Positions 9,030 through 18,459 of a stretch of 48,229 nucleotides of DNA are shown here, one piece after another. Origin of the DNA: Pseudomonadota bacterium (GTDB taxonomy: Bacteria > Pseudomonadota > Gammaproteobacteria > Acidiferrobacterales > Acidiferrobacteraceae); NCBI GenBank assembly GCA_021816625.1, contig JAKAXM010000016.1, forward strand, positions 2,978-51,206. Reading direction: 5' to 3'. The notes beneath the pieces are model-generated. The model searched no databases, was not told the origin of the DNA, and worked only from the letters and a program-made list of their open reading frames with translations. The stretch's first letter is position 1. Each line of letters opens with the position of its first letter. The position numbers and the translations under genes are program-made.

Positions 9030-9749
9030 TCACGCGGTACGGTATGGTGTAGCCCCTGTAGGACAGGGTCCGAGGTCGTTTATTGAGACGTGGCTGCCAC
9101 GGGCCTTGGCCAGCGCCTGAACGAGGGCGAGTCCGGCGGCGTCGGCCGAGGGCCCGTAACTCATGACCCCGTCCTGGTGGCCGCCCATTACGATAAGCCC
9201 CGTGCTGCGTGCGGTGAATGTGAGGATGGCGTGCACGGCGCGCGCCATGTCGGGCGTGCCATAGGCGGCCTTGGGGCTGGTCATGGCGAGATCGAGGGCG
9301 CCGGCGCGTGACCATATCTCCGGCGAATGCGCGTGAAATACGAAGTGCACGCGGGGTTCGAACTGATAGAAGACGGCGTGGGTGAGGGACTCCGATGAGG
9401 GGGGGCAGGGACCTTCGGCCTCGATCCAATTGGCATCCAGGTTCCAGCCGGTCACGAGTCCGTAATCGCGCGGGTTGAGCGCGGGCTTATGCCCGGTCTG
9501 GGTCCCCGTGATGATGAAGCCCGATCGGCCATGGGGCCGGTGATCGAGGCGTTCGCTCACGTTCCCAAAGCCTGATACGGGTTCGGATCCCGTCGGGCCG
9601 ATCAGGTTTAAGTCGAACAGGATCTTGCGCCATGCCTGTAACACCGTGAGGCGGGCGGCCGGCAATGGCGGCGTCCGGTCGTAGTGGAGATTGAATTTGA
9701 TGACGCCTTCCGTCTCCGTGCCGGGAGGCGCGCCGTCTAGAATTCCCAT
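9030..9749 (-). CDS. class II aldolase/adducin-family protein
   Basis: 239 residues. The family includes zinc-dependent sugar-phosphate aldolases and epimerases such as L-fuculose-1-phosphate aldolase. Visible signatures are SGFGNVSERL near residue 60, the phosphate-loop-like TGTQTGHKP, SSESLTHAVFY with the family Ser-Ser-Glu, and VFHAHSPEIW with the paired His metal ligands; a third His may be supplied by MGGHQDG. The substrate is not deducible. The start overlaps the end of the outer membrane protein gene by 13 bases, so the two are co-transcribed and probably translationally coupled. The first 20 residues are not family-like. Confidence 0.8.
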   Translation of the reverse strand: MGILDGAPPGTETEGVIKFNLHYDRTPPLPAARLTVLQAWRKILFDLNLIGPTGSEPVSGFGNVSERLDHRPHGRSGFIITGTQTGHKPALNPRDYGLVTGWNLDANWIEAEGPCPPSSESLTHAVFYQFEPRVHFVFHAHSPEIWSRAGALDLAMTSPKAAYGTPDMARAVHAILTFTARSTGLIVMGGHQDGVMSYGPSADAAGLALVQALAKARGSHVSINDLGPCPTGATPYRTA

Positions 9750-10546
9750 CCGGCCCCCACGCCCCAGTAATGGCGGTAGCCTCCCAAGGCCCCTGACAAT
9801 CGCTGTCCGATCTCGGCGTCGACCTCGATGCGGCGGCTGATGAGGTATTGGATCCCGGCATCCGAGTCGGAGCCGCTTCCTTGTCCGTAGCCCGTGTGGC
9901 TTTGTTCGACGACCTCGATGTAGGCCTGCCAGCGCGGATCGATAAGCCAGGTTGCCGTAAGGTCGGGATTGATGCTCGTGTACCGGCGGCCCGTGTTGTC
10001 GTAGAGATGGGTGATGCCGAGCATGAGCCCGAGTGAAAACGCGCGGGTGACCGTGTAACCTACGATGCCGTTGACGGCAAGGCCCCAGCCGTTGCTGCCC
10101 CCCCGGCTATTGGGCCCCCCGGGGACCGTGACAAGCGCCTCTCCCGTGTATATCCAGCGACGCGTGTAGCCCCATTCGTGCTTGAGGCCCATCACCGTCG
10201 CGCTGGCATCGGTCTCGCCACCATGTTCGTTGGCGGCGTAAGTGGCGTTGGGCGGCAGCAGCACGAACTCGTTCGCATCGGGCAGTCCGAAACGCAGTTC
10301 CGCCTGCGGAAAGGTCTGGCGCGTGCCGGCCGCGGTGTTTTCGTGGGCGTAGCCCATCTCTATGATGGCGCGGCCTTTGGGCACGACACAGGCGCTATCG
10401 GCAACCGTCGGCCGATCGAGCTCTGCCAAGAGACCGGATGGGCCCGTACAAGGGTTGGTTGGGGGCAGTGCCGACAAGGTCGCTTGCGCCGCGGCTGTGA
10501 GCGATAGGAGCCCTAAGCCCATGAGAATGATTGGGGTAAAGCGCAT
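9737..10546 (-). CDS. outer membrane beta-barrel protein (MetA-pathway/transporter-like)
   Basis: 269 residues from the ATG at 10546, selected because it opens a signal peptide (RFTPIILMGLGLLSLTAAAQA) and has GGAGA 6 bases upstream. The mature part alternates polar and hydrophobic residues, is rich in Gly, Tyr and Trp, and ends in a C-terminal aromatic (GVGAGWEF), as outer membrane barrels do. Segments such as RTFPQAELRFGLPDANEFVL and SGSDSDAGIQYLISRRIEVD resemble the Phenol_MetA_deg/transporter family. Two Cys occur near the mature N-terminus (NPCTGP, DSACVV). The cargo is unknown. It is upstream of, and overlaps, the class II aldolase gene. Confidence 0.75.
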   Translation of the reverse strand: MRFTPIILMGLGLLSLTAAAQATLSALPPTNPCTGPSGLLAELDRPTVADSACVVPKGRAIIEMGYAHENTAAGTRQTFPQAELRFGLPDANEFVLLPPNATYAANEHGGETDASATVMGLKHEWGYTRRWIYTGEALVTVPGGPNSRGGSNGWGLAVNGIVGYTVTRAFSLGLMLGITHLYDNTGRRYTSINPDLTATWLIDPRWQAYIEVVEQSHTGYGQGSGSDSDAGIQYLISRRIEVDAEIGQRLSGALGGYRHYWGVGAGWEF

Positions 10547-10703
10547 GGGTTGTCTCCGGACTTGTGGGAATGGACTCTGAAAGGGGATGATAGAGGAAGA
10601 GTCTGATTTTTTCATTACGTGAAGAGGCAGTCAGGACCCCTTGCTGCACGTGTCGATTCTTCAGAAGGACCTCCGGGCTTTGATATCTGTGTAGGAGACG
10701 CGC

Positions 10704-11090
10704 TTGCGCCTGATTCAACAGACCACGACGCAGAGTTGTGATGAATGCGTGGCGCGCCTGAAGGCGGCCGCCGCCGCATTGCCGATGGGCGTGGTGGCCC
10801 ATATCAATGGCCAGGCCAATGCCGCCAAGCAGGGTCTAGCGGTGGCCGGTGACCAGATCGTCGAGATCTTTCGTCCGGATTTCGCCGTGCGCGTCTGGCG
10901 GGCCTGCCGGCCGGCGGGCTTGGATATCCCGATCCGTGTTCACGTCTACCAGGATGGCGACCATACGATCGTTGCGTACCGTGCCCCTTCGCAGGTGTTT
11001 GCCCCCTACGGCGTCGCCGAACTCGATGTTATCGGAGCGGAACTCGATCCCATCTTTGCGACCGTGATCGAGCGGGCGCTGCGCCCTTGA
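10704..11090 (+). CDS. DUF302-like domain protein
   Basis: 128 residues. AGGAG at 10693-10697 lies 6 bases before a TTG at 10704, which is therefore the likely start; no nearer ATG fits. The pattern matches DUF302-type small domains: a C-x-x-C near the N-terminus (SCDECVARL), a central IPIRVHVYQDGDHTIVAYRA strand pair and a C-terminal helix (LDPIFATVIERAL). Many DUF302 proteins occur in sulfur oxidisers, but their biochemical function is not established. No signal peptide, so probably cytosolic. It is divergent from the outer membrane protein gene across a 157-base gap. Confidence 0.65.
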   Translation: MRLIQQTTTQSCDECVARLKAAAAALPMGVVAHINGQANAAKQGLAVAGDQIVEIFRPDFAVRVWRACRPAGLDIPIRVHVYQDGDHTIVAYRAPSQVFAPYGVAELDVIGAELDPIFATVIERALRP

Positions 11091-11283
11091 TTCGTCCGCA
11101 CCCGGAGGCCATGGCCTTAAGCGATAATCCAACCCCGCCCGCCCACTGTCCTGGCGACCGCCGGTGACCGTGCTTCGGCTCGTTTACGACGCCCGCCGGT
11201 CCGTTGGCGACGGGTGTCCAAAGGCACCTGGGATACCTGCCTTCCCTGTCGCACAATAGGCTCAGATCCCTGAGGTGTCATTC

Positions 11284-12489
11284 ATGATTTTTCCGGTATT
11301 CATGGTCCTGTATGCCCTGGCCCATATCCTGATCTGGGTGGTGTTGTCCAAAGGCTTTGTCCTCTCCAGTGCGAGCAAAGGTTTTCTGGCCCTTGTGCTG
11401 GCGGCTCTGGGCATCACCCCGATCCTCGCGCGCCGGCTCGACCGGGGCGGTTGGACCCGGGCCGCCCAGGTATTTTCCTGGGTCGGCTATACCTGGGCGG
11501 GGCTTGTGCTGCTCTTTGTCATGGCAAGGATTGCAACCGATGGGGTGTTGGGGCTTGTCTTTGCGCTGGCCGGGCAACCGCCGGTGGCTACGGGTCGCTT
11601 ACTGGCGATCGCTGCGACCTTGGGTCTTACGGCGATCCTTGCCCTTTATGCCTTCATCGAGCGGTCGCGGGTGCGTGTCGAGACGGTCACGTTGCCCACC
11701 GCCAAGGAGTTGGGGGTGACTGGGGTGCTGCGTATCGCGCAGATATCCGATGTCCATATCGGTTCTATGAATGGACGCCGCCGCATCCAGACGCTGTTAC
11801 GACGCCTTCAGGAGCATGAAGTGGATCTCGTGGTGTCGACGGGCGACTTGATCGATTCGCGGGCGGGCCTTGCCGTGCCCGTTACGGCGCTGCTCGCCGA
11901 ACTCAAGCCCCGTCTCGGCAAGTTCGCGGTGTTGGGCAATCACGAGTGCTATGCCGGTCTTACGTCCTCACTTGCGTTCATGGAGCGCTGCGGATTTGTC
12001 GTCTTACGCAACGCGGCCGTGACGCTTCCGGGGCTGCGGCTGGTCGGCGTCGATGATCCCGTAGCCGGCCGCGGGACCGACCTTGCGAAGGCCGAGATGC
12101 GCGCCTTGCGTAATGGCCCTGCGGGAGCCTTCACGGTGCTTTTAAAGCACCGCCCCGATGTCCTGCCGGCCTCCGACGGTCACTTCGATCTGCAGCTCTC
12201 CGGACACACCCACAAGGGCCAGATCTTTCCGTTCGGCTTTCTGACTCGTCTCTACTATCCGGCCCATGCGGGGCTTTTCCATCTCGCGCGGTCCTACCTC
12301 TACGTGAGTCGGGGCACCGGGGCCTGGGGGCCACCGTTTCGACTGTTGGCGCCCCCGGAGATTACCCTCTTTGTCATTGGTGCAGACCTGCCGGCGCCGC
12401 GTAGTCAGCCCATGCCAATCCCTGTCGGTGAAGAGGAGGCCGAGCGTCCCGTGACCGTGACCGCCTATAGCAGCGACCGGCGTTCCTAG
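11284..12489 (+). CDS. membrane-anchored metallophosphoesterase (YaeI-like)
   Basis: 401 residues from the ATG at 11284, 8 bases after GAGG; a GTG at 11275 overlaps that site. About four hydrophobic helices occupy residues 1-120. The calcineurin-like phosphoesterase domain follows with ISDVHIGSMNGRR, VVSTGDLIDSR, LGNHECYAG, LLKHRP and LSGHTHKGQ, which together give the dinuclear metal-binding set. The order TM region then catalytic domain is that of the YaeI/YkuE group, whose members act on phospholipid-type substrates such as lipid A or UDP-sugar lipids; the specific substrate here is unknown. Gene stands alone and converges on the kinase gene. Confidence 0.85.
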   Translation: MIFPVFMVLYALAHILIWVVLSKGFVLSSASKGFLALVLAALGITPILARRLDRGGWTRAAQVFSWVGYTWAGLVLLFVMARIATDGVLGLVFALAGQPPVATGRLLAIAATLGLTAILALYAFIERSRVRVETVTLPTAKELGVTGVLRIAQISDVHIGSMNGRRRIQTLLRRLQEHEVDLVVSTGDLIDSRAGLAVPVTALLAELKPRLGKFAVLGNHECYAGLTSSLAFMERCGFVVLRNAAVTLPGLRLVGVDDPVAGRGTDLAKAEMRALRNGPAGAFTVLLKHRPDVLPASDGHFDLQLSGHTHKGQIFPFGFLTRLYYPAHAGLFHLARSYLYVSRGTGAWGPPFRLLAPPEITLFVIGADLPAPRSQPMPIPVGEEEAERPVTVTAYSSDRRS

Positions 12490-12496
12490 GGCTGTG

Positions 12497-13654
12497 TCAC
12501 GCGGGGGGCAGGCCCAGACGGCCTGCGGCCATCGTCGGCGGTTTTATGGGGATGCGGATCCAGAAAGTGGCGCCCCGTTCGGAGTTGTTGCGCACCCCAA
12601 TGTCGCCCTGGTGGAGACCTACGAGTTCCTTGCAGATCGCAAGCCCAAGCCCGGTGCTTTGCTCATTGCCGGTCGGCTTGTTGCTGAGCGCCCGATAGGG
12701 CTGAAAGAGCTGTTTCTGATCCTCTCCGGAAAGTCCCGGCCCCTCGTCGATAATCTCACATACGATCTCGCCGTGCTCGGCGAACGTCGACACCATGACC
12801 CGGGTCTTGGCCGGACTGAACTTGATGGCATTGCCGATCAGATTGTCTAGGACCTGCAGAAGCCGCAGTTCGTCGGCCAGGATATGCGGGATTCCGGGAG
12901 AAAACTTGAGTTCGAGTTCGATGAACTTTCCGTGGGCATAACCCAGGTTATGAGCAACGGCCTGGCGCACGATGGCCCCAAAGTCCGTGGGCTGTTTTTG
13001 GAGATGGATGCGTCCGGCGCGGATCGCGCCCATGTCGAGCAGCTCACTGATGATTTGCTGCATATATTTGCCGGTGTCGATCAGGAGATCCAAGGCCGAC
13101 TGGTCGTCGGCAGACATCGGGCTCCCCGTCGCCGCTTGCGCCCGCACCTGGTTTGCGACGTCGAGCATCAACATGATCGGTTTCTTCAGGTCATGGCTTG
13201 CCGCGCGCAGGAAATGGTCGTTGACGTCCTTCAGGGCCTTTAGCGTGATCTGGGTGCGGACCCGCGCGCGTACTGTGGCCGCGTCGAAGGGTTTCACCAC
13301 ATAATCGTTGGCGCCGTCGCGCAAGGCGGTGACGATATTGTCGCTATCGGCCGAGCCTGAGATGATGATTACGGGCAGATTGAGCGGCGAGCGTTCCGCG
13401 CGAATGGTATTCAAGAGGCTTAGGCCGTCGATCGTGCCCGGCAAGTGCAGGTCCAAGAGGATCAGGTCGAAGTCGGCGTGCGCCAATTTATCCATGGCCT
13501 CACTTGCGTCTGCGGCCAATTGTACGGCGTAGCCGTCGCGTCGTAAGCCGATGGCGAGTCCGGCGCGCAGGCCATCGTCATCGTCTACGACCAGGACCGT
13601 GCGTTTGGGGGCGTCGGAGCGCTCCGCAGGCCCGTCGACGACTGCGTAACTCAT
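12497..13654 (-). CDS. response regulator-histidine kinase hybrid (REC-HisKA-HATPase)
   Basis: 385 residues from the ATG at 13654, chosen because the receiver domain begins shortly after it; a longer upstream open frame lacks domain character. Receiver domain residues about 18-135: VLVVDDDDGL, the phospho-acceptor Asp in LILLDLHLPG, and conserved Ser and Lys in IIISGSAD and DYVVKPFD. HisKA follows with RAASHDLKKPIM as the phosphorylated His box, then the ATPase domain with N box NLIGNAIKFS, G1 DEGPGLS and G2 TGLGLAI. There is no membrane segment, so it is a soluble kinase fed by an upstream kinase acting on its receiver. No cognate regulator is adjacent. Confidence 0.9.
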   Translation of the reverse strand: MSYAVVDGPAERSDAPKRTVLVVDDDDGLRAGLAIGLRRDGYAVQLAADASEAMDKLAHADFDLILLDLHLPGTIDGLSLLNTIRAERSPLNLPVIIISGSADSDNIVTALRDGANDYVVKPFDAATVRARVRTQITLKALKDVNDHFLRAASHDLKKPIMLMLDVANQVRAQAATGSPMSADDQSALDLLIDTGKYMQQIISELLDMGAIRAGRIHLQKQPTDFGAIVRQAVAHNLGYAHGKFIELELKFSPGIPHILADELRLLQVLDNLIGNAIKFSPAKTRVMVSTFAEHGEIVCEIIDEGPGLSGEDQKQLFQPYRALSNKPTGNEQSTGLGLAICKELVGLHQGDIGVRNNSERGATFWIRIPIKPPTMAAGRLGLPPA

Positions 13655-14101
13655 GATCGGTGGTCCACCATTGTCGAGCCCTCTGTCATTGAAGGATAGC
13701 CGACGCCCCTGCGCTGACAAGGGCGCCCGGTGGGCCGCGACCGAGTCGGTCCAAAAATCGCTATGTCGCGGACGCGCGCCTCCCCGCGGCCCGCGCCACG
13801 AATTACCCATATTGCCATGGGTAATCATTAGCTTGCGTAGTATCGCGAACGCCCCCTGCGGTGCCTGTGGCGGCCGCGATGAGCGGGTGGGGGGATGCGC
13901 GGTGGGGCCGTCTGCTGGGCGGCAGGTCGACGGCAAGGATTCCGACCCCGTCCGGCCTGCTCTAGCGACCACGGACAGCTGGTTCGAGGTCCGCGCGAGA
14001 CCCGGGGGTGACCCGGGGTACCCTTGAAAAAAGCGCGGCGCAACAATACCGGCCGCCTGCCGGCCGCACGCTCATCTCAGGCGACGTGTTGTCGGCCCGG
14101 A
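13655..14101. other. intergenic region between bioA and the hybrid kinase
   Basis: 447 bases upstream of the kinase and downstream of bioA, both on the minus strand. On that strand a short stem GGCCG-gcagg-CGGCC (about 14074-14060) is followed some 20 bases later by a run of six T (ending near 14030), a weak terminator candidate for bioA. No gene seen. Confidence 0.4.
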
Positions 14102-15454
14102 TCACATACCGGACAGCACGTCCGCGATGGCCGCAGTCAACACAGACAGATCCTCCGGGCTTATGACGTAAGGGGGCATCACATAGACCAGCCGGCCGAA
14201 CGGACGCAACCACACGCCGGCGTCCACGAACCGCGCCGTAAGCGCCGCGAGCGTGAGGGCTTCGCGGGTCTCGACGACCCCGATTGCGCCTAGCACCCGC
14301 ACATCAGCGACCGCGGCAAGCCCCCGACAGGCCCCGAGCTCACGAGCCAACTGGGCGCCAATCCTGCTCACCTGGGTCACCCAATCGCCCGTGGTCAGGA
14401 GATCGATGCTGGCCACGGCTGCCGCGCACGCGAGCGGGTTGGCCATGAACGTCGGCCCATGCATGAGGCAGCCGGCTTCACCATGCCCGATCGCCGCGGC
14501 AATCTCGGCTGTGGTCACGGTTGCCGCAAGTGTCATGTAGCCCCCGGTCAGGGCCTTGCCCAGACACAGTATGTCCGGTGTCACGGAGGCGTGGTCGCAG
14601 GCCAGAAAGCGGCCGGTACGACCGAAACCCGTCGCGATCTCGTCGGCGATAAGCAGTACTCCGTGGGCATCGCACAAGGCGCGTACCTCACGTAGATACT
14701 GCGGGTGATAAAACCACATCCCGCCTGCGCCTTGCGCGATAGGTTCCAGGATGACCGCCGCCAGTTCGTCTTTGTGGGCGGCGATTAGGGCGGCGAACTC
14801 GGCGATGGCCGATGGCTCCCAGGGGGCATCGAAGCGGCATGCAGGCCGAGGGGCGAAGACCTGTTTCGGGACGAGACCGGAAAACAGACGGTGCATGCCG
14901 GTTACGGGGTCACACACCGACATGGCTGCGAACGTGTCCCCATGGTAGGCCCCGCGTAAGGCGAGCAGACGGTGCTTGGCGGGGCGCCCGCGCGCCTGCC
15001 AATACTGGACCGCCATCTTGACGGCGACCTCGACGGCCACCGACCCCGAGTCGCATAGAAAGACCTTTTCGAGGGCTGCCGGGGTTAGATCAACGAGCCT
15101 GCGTCCGAGATCGATCGCCGGTCCATGCGTGAGCCCCCCGAACATCACATGAGCCATACGCTTAAGCTGTGCGCGTACGGCGCGATTCAAGGCCGGGTGA
15201 TTATAGCCATGGATCGCCGCCCACCATGAGCTCATGCCGTCGATCAGTTGTCGCCCGTCAGCCAGCCTAAGCCGCACGCCATCGGCCGCCACCACGGGCC
15301 ATACGGGAGCGCCAATGCCCGCATAGGGATGCCAGAGGTGGTTTTGGTCGAAGGCCAAATCGCGCGCCCAATCACGGGACTTGGACCTGCGAGCCCGGGC
15401 ATGAGCGGGGGCCGGCGACTTACTATGCGCGGTACACGTCATGTCGCCGCGCAA
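14102..15454 (-). CDS. bioA: adenosylmethionine-8-amino-7-oxononanoate aminotransferase
   Basis: About 450 residues. Uses S-adenosylmethionine to aminate KAPA to DAPA in biotin synthesis. BioA signatures include QNHLWHPYAGIGAP, GMSSWWAAIHGYNHP, CDSGSVAVEVAVKMAVQYW and RGAYHGDTFAAMSVCD, with the PLP Lys in LCLGKALTGGY after DEIATGFGRTG. The conserved Trp-Trp and the Tyr of AYHGD distinguish it from ornithine-type class III transaminases. A TTG at 15454 has GAGG 5 bases upstream, while an ATG at 15442 has a poorer site, so the start is uncertain by four residues. It begins 12 bases after the ilvD stop, so the two are probably co-transcribed. No other bio gene is in the window. Confidence 0.95.
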   Translation of the reverse strand: MRGDMTCTAHSKSPAPAHARARRSKSRDWARDLAFDQNHLWHPYAGIGAPVWPVVAADGVRLRLADGRQLIDGMSSWWAAIHGYNHPALNRAVRAQLKRMAHVMFGGLTHGPAIDLGRRLVDLTPAALEKVFLCDSGSVAVEVAVKMAVQYWQARGRPAKHRLLALRGAYHGDTFAAMSVCDPVTGMHRLFSGLVPKQVFAPRPACRFDAPWEPSAIAEFAALIAAHKDELAAVILEPIAQGAGGMWFYHPQYLREVRALCDAHGVLLIADEIATGFGRTGRFLACDHASVTPDILCLGKALTGGYMTLAATVTTAEIAAAIGHGEAGCLMHGPTFMANPLACAAAVASIDLLTTGDWVTQVSRIGAQLARELGACRGLAAVADVRVLGAIGVVETREALTLAALTARFVDAGVWLRPFGRLVYVMPPYVISPEDLSVLTAAIADVLSGM

Positions 15455-15466
15455 GCCAAGCCTACC

Positions 15467-17146
15467 TCACGCCCCATCCGTCACTGCGCCCAGGCTCGCC
15501 GATGACACGAGGCGCGCGTATTTAGCCAAGATCCCGCGGGTATGGCGTGGCGGGGGAGGTGTCCAGAGCGCGCGACGGCGCGCGAGCTCTGCCTCGGGCA
15601 CATCGAGATGCAAGAGGCGCCGCTCGGCGTCGATAACCACCGTGTCGCCATCGGTCACCAGTGCGATGGTACCGCCTATGGCGGCCTCGGGCGCCACGTG
15701 TCCCACTACCATGCCATAAGTGCCGCCGGAGAAGCGTCCATCGGTAACGAGCCCCACGCAATCTCCGAGCCCCTGACCGACGAGTGCTGCGGTGGGGGAG
15801 AGCATTTCACGCATCCCCGGACCACCGCGCGGTCCCTCGTAGCGGATCACTACCACGTCACCAGCCGCTATGCGCCGTTCCAGGATGGCGGCCATGCATG
15901 CCTCCTCGGAGTCGAATACGCGCGCCGGACCCGTAATCCTCGGGGCCTTGATGCCGCTGGTTTTGGCAAGGGCTCCCTCCTCGGCGAGATTGCCTTTGAG
16001 AATTGCGAGATGACCATGCGCGTAGACTGGTTGTGCCCAGGGTCGAATGACATCCTGGTCTGCGCGCGGGTGTACGGGCACATCCCGCAGCACCTCGGAG
16101 ATCGTTTGCCCGGTGACAGTCAGCGCGTCGCCATGCAAGAGGCCCTGCGCAAGCAACATCTTCATCACCTGCGGCACTCCGCCGGCGCGATGCAGGTCGG
16201 TGGCTACGTAACGGCCCGCTGGCTTCAGGTCGCACAGAACCGGCACACGGCGGCTGAACACATCGAAATCATCGAGCGTTAGTTCCACGGAAGCGGCGTG
16301 TGCGATCGCCGGCAGGTGGAGGACGGCATTGGTGGAGCCGCCCAGCGCCATGAGCACCGCCAGTGCATTCTCGAAGGCCTTGCGCGTCAGGATGGCGCGC
16401 GGTAGCCGCCGCGCCCTTATGGCTTCGACCAGTACCTGGGCCGACTGGGCAGCGCTATCGGCCTTGTCGGGACCCTCGGCCGTCATGGTCGCGGAGTACG
16501 GCAGACTCATTCCCATGGCCTCAAACAAAGCCGACATGGTGTTGGCGGTGTACATACCGCCGCACGACCCGGCGCCGGGGCAGGCTTTGCGCTCGATCTC
16601 CTGTAATTCCCGGTCATCGATCGCGCCTGCTATGTGCGCGCCGACGGCCTCGAAGACGCTTACGATGGTCAGATCTTTCCCGTCATGATGGCCAGGTTTG
16701 ATCGTGCCTCCATAGACGAAGACCGCCGGGATGTTCAGTCGCGCGATGGCGATCATGGCGCCTGGCATGTTCTTGTCGCACCCACCGAAGGCCAGTACGC
16801 CGTCTAGGCTCTGGCCGGCACACACGGTCTCTATCGAATCGGCGATCACCTCGCGCGACACGAGGGAGTATTTCATGCCCTCGGTACCCATGGAGATGCC
16901 ATCCGATATCGTGATGGTCCCGAATATCTGGGGCATGGCCCCGGCGGCCGCCAGTGCTGCCTCTGCCCGTCCAACGAGAGGCCCAATCCCCATATTGCAC
17001 GGCGTAATAGTGCTGTGGCTGTTGGCTATCCCTACGATGGGCTTTTTGAAATCCCCATCACCAAATCCGGTGGCGCGCAACAAGGCGCGGTTGGGTGCGC
17101 GTTCGATCCCGGTTGTCACGACACGGCTTTTGTGGTTGTCAGACAT
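15467..17146 (-). CDS. ilvD: dihydroxy-acid dehydratase
   Basis: 559 residues from the ATG at 17146, preceded by GGAG at a normal distance. Dehydrates 2,3-dihydroxy-isovalerate and the 3-methylvalerate analogue in valine, leucine and isoleucine synthesis. The three Fe-S ligand cysteines are visible in [21 protein letters not shown] and [17 protein letters not shown]. The C-terminal IlvD/Edd motif [20 protein letters not shown] is also intact. Length is normal for the bacterial [2Fe-2S]/[4Fe-4S] enzyme. First gene of an ilvD-bioA pair. Confidence 0.97.
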   Translation of the reverse strand: MSDNHKSRVVTTGIERAPNRALLRATGFGDGDFKKPIVGIANSHSTITPCNMGIGPLVGRAEAALAAAGAMPQIFGTITISDGISMGTEGMKYSLVSREVIADSIETVCAGQSLDGVLAFGGCDKNMPGAMIAIARLNIPAVFVYGGTIKPGHHDGKDLTIVSVFEAVGAHIAGAIDDRELQEIERKACPGAGSCGGMYTANTMSALFEAMGMSLPYSATMTAEGPDKADSAAQSAQVLVEAIRARRLPRAILTRKAFENALAVLMALGGSTNAVLHLPAIAHAASVELTLDDFDVFSRRVPVLCDLKPAGRYVATDLHRAGGVPQVMKMLLAQGLLHGDALTVTGQTISEVLRDVPVHPRADQDVIRPWAQPVYAHGHLAILKGNLAEEGALAKTSGIKAPRITGPARVFDSEEACMAAILERRIAAGDVVVIRYEGPRGGPGMREMLSPTAALVGQGLGDCVGLVTDGRFSGGTYGMVVGHVAPEAAIGGTIALVTDGDTVVIDAERRLLHLDVPEAELARRRALWTPPPPRHTRGILAKYARLVSSASLGAVTDGA

Positions 17147-17344
17147 GGTGGTCTCCGAAAAACAATGATCGAGCTTTGCGCGGCTTCGAGCTGGACGGTC
17201 GGCGGATACTCCGCCGTCGACCGGCGCCCATGCGTGTCGCATCAGGGGGCAGGTGCCATGCGGTGGTCTTGCCGGCGCGCCAGGCGTTGCGGCGCCTGCA
17301 TCCGCGCTGATTTCCTACTCTGAGATGTAGAGTCTCCATGGGCG

Positions 17345-18229
17345 CTAGGGGTTACAGATAGCGCAATGGGCTGGATCAGCCTGCGCGCGGTCTTCACGCT
17401 CGCGGGTCACCCGGTGGCCGCATTTGAGGCAACCATGGACCTCGGCGCGGCTCTCGCGCGTGGGGGCCCCGCACGCCTGACAGGGCAGACCCTCAATCGT
17501 CTCCACCATCCAGAACCCGGGCGTGCGGCAAACCGGGCATAAGGACGCCAAACGTCGGCCGAGGTCGACGGCGGCGAGCCGGATATTGACGAGGCGCGTG
17601 GGGTTTGCGTAGGCCCGCAGATCGACCTCCACGAATACGCGCCCGCGCAAGGACTGCGCGGCGGCCTCCTCATAGGCCGCCTTGAATCCCGACCATTCGG
17701 TGATCCCTTTGCGGATACGGGTGTCACTGTCGTGGTCGGGTCTTAGGACCAGATGATGGTCGGGAAACCGTACCGAGTGCGCAAACCGTTCGGCCTCCTC
17801 CCGGCTTGCGGCCAAGATCTGGGCGCTATTGGCCCGGCCCTGCGCCATGCCGACGACCTCGAGTCGCAACAGGTCATCGACAAAAACCAATAACTCGATG
17901 TTCCAGGGAGCCATCCCCGCAAAGGGATCGAGAGTGAAGGAGCCCTCGCTGCCAAGCCCTATACGCAGCCCCGAAAGTTCCATGCCGATACGCGCTTTGC
18001 GGCGCGCCGCTTCGATCTGGGTGCCGGCACGCGGTATATCGCGCGCGAATGTCCCGAGGAGATCGGTATCGTATCCCGTCACCCGCTCGACTAGGCAACC
18101 GACGCAACCCTCAAGGACAGGGGCTACGATGTGCTCCTTGCCGTGCTGGGTCAAAAAGGCGATGCGCTGTCCCCGGTAGAGGCTTGGGTTTGGCGAGACG
18201 TAAGCCGCTAGGTCCCCGTCCCGGCTCAT
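17345..18229 (-). CDS. DUF6671-type protein with C-terminal zinc ribbons
   Basis: 294 residues. Family of unknown function, recognised from the N-terminal RIAFLTQHGKEHIVAPVL, the central FARDIPRAGTQIEAARRKAR and SEGSFTLDPF, then EVDLRAYANPTRLVNIR. The last 70 residues carry four Cys pairs (CPVC, CQAC, CLKC, CAIC), enough for two zinc ribbons. No signal peptide or membrane segment. Its ATG overlaps the stop of the 77-codon upstream gene as ATGA, so translation is coupled. DUF6671 assignment is from memory of the family pattern; the function is unknown. Confidence 0.75.
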   Translation of the reverse strand: MSRDGDLAAYVSPNPSLYRGQRIAFLTQHGKEHIVAPVLEGCVGCLVERVTGYDTDLLGTFARDIPRAGTQIEAARRKARIGMELSGLRIGLGSEGSFTLDPFAGMAPWNIELLVFVDDLLRLEVVGMAQGRANSAQILAASREEAERFAHSVRFPDHHLVLRPDHDSDTRIRKGITEWSGFKAAYEEAAAQSLRGRVFVEVDLRAYANPTRLVNIRLAAVDLGRRLASLCPVCRTPGFWMVETIEGLPCQACGAPTRESRAEVHGCLKCGHRVTREREDRAQADPAHCAICNP

Positions 18230-18459
18230 GACGTCTTCTTCCGGCGCCCGCCAGCGGCGCCTGGGTGGACACCACGTCTTAGACCATCGGGGTCGATCCC
18301 GCTCTCGAAATGAATCACCACAGGAGCCCTCGCACGTGCCGACTCGGCCAGCGCCAACACCGCACGCGGGAAATCCGGCTCAGTGAGACTGACGGCGCCG
18401 ACTGCATAGCCGTTGCCGTGCACGCGTCTTAGCGTGTCTTTTATGGCGTGCAACGGCAT
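18226..18459 (-). CDS. short ORF resembling N-terminus of class II fructose-bisphosphate-type aldolase
   Basis: 77 codons. Residues 1-52 look like the first helix, strand and helix of class II ketose-bisphosphate aldolases (NGYAVGAVSLTEPDFPRAVL, then APVVIHFES, compare the family pattern NGYaVgAFN...apVI). The remaining about 25 residues are basic and unrelated, and the catalytic His and Lys regions of a full enzyme of about 300 or more residues are absent. GAGG lies 7 bases before the ATG, and the stop overlaps the DUF6671 start as ATGA. It may be a remnant retained as a leader for DUF6671 translation, or a genuine small protein. Catalysis as an aldolase is not expected. Confidence 0.55.
   Translation of the reverse strand: MPLHAIKDTLRRVHGNGYAVGAVSLTEPDFPRAVLALAESARARAPVVIHFESGIDPDGLRRGVHPGAAGGRRKKTS

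Noticed and set aside
18226-18459. Frameshifted full-length aldolase
   Set aside because: The following DNA encodes DUF6671 immediately and no aldolase catalytic motif was seen in other frames.
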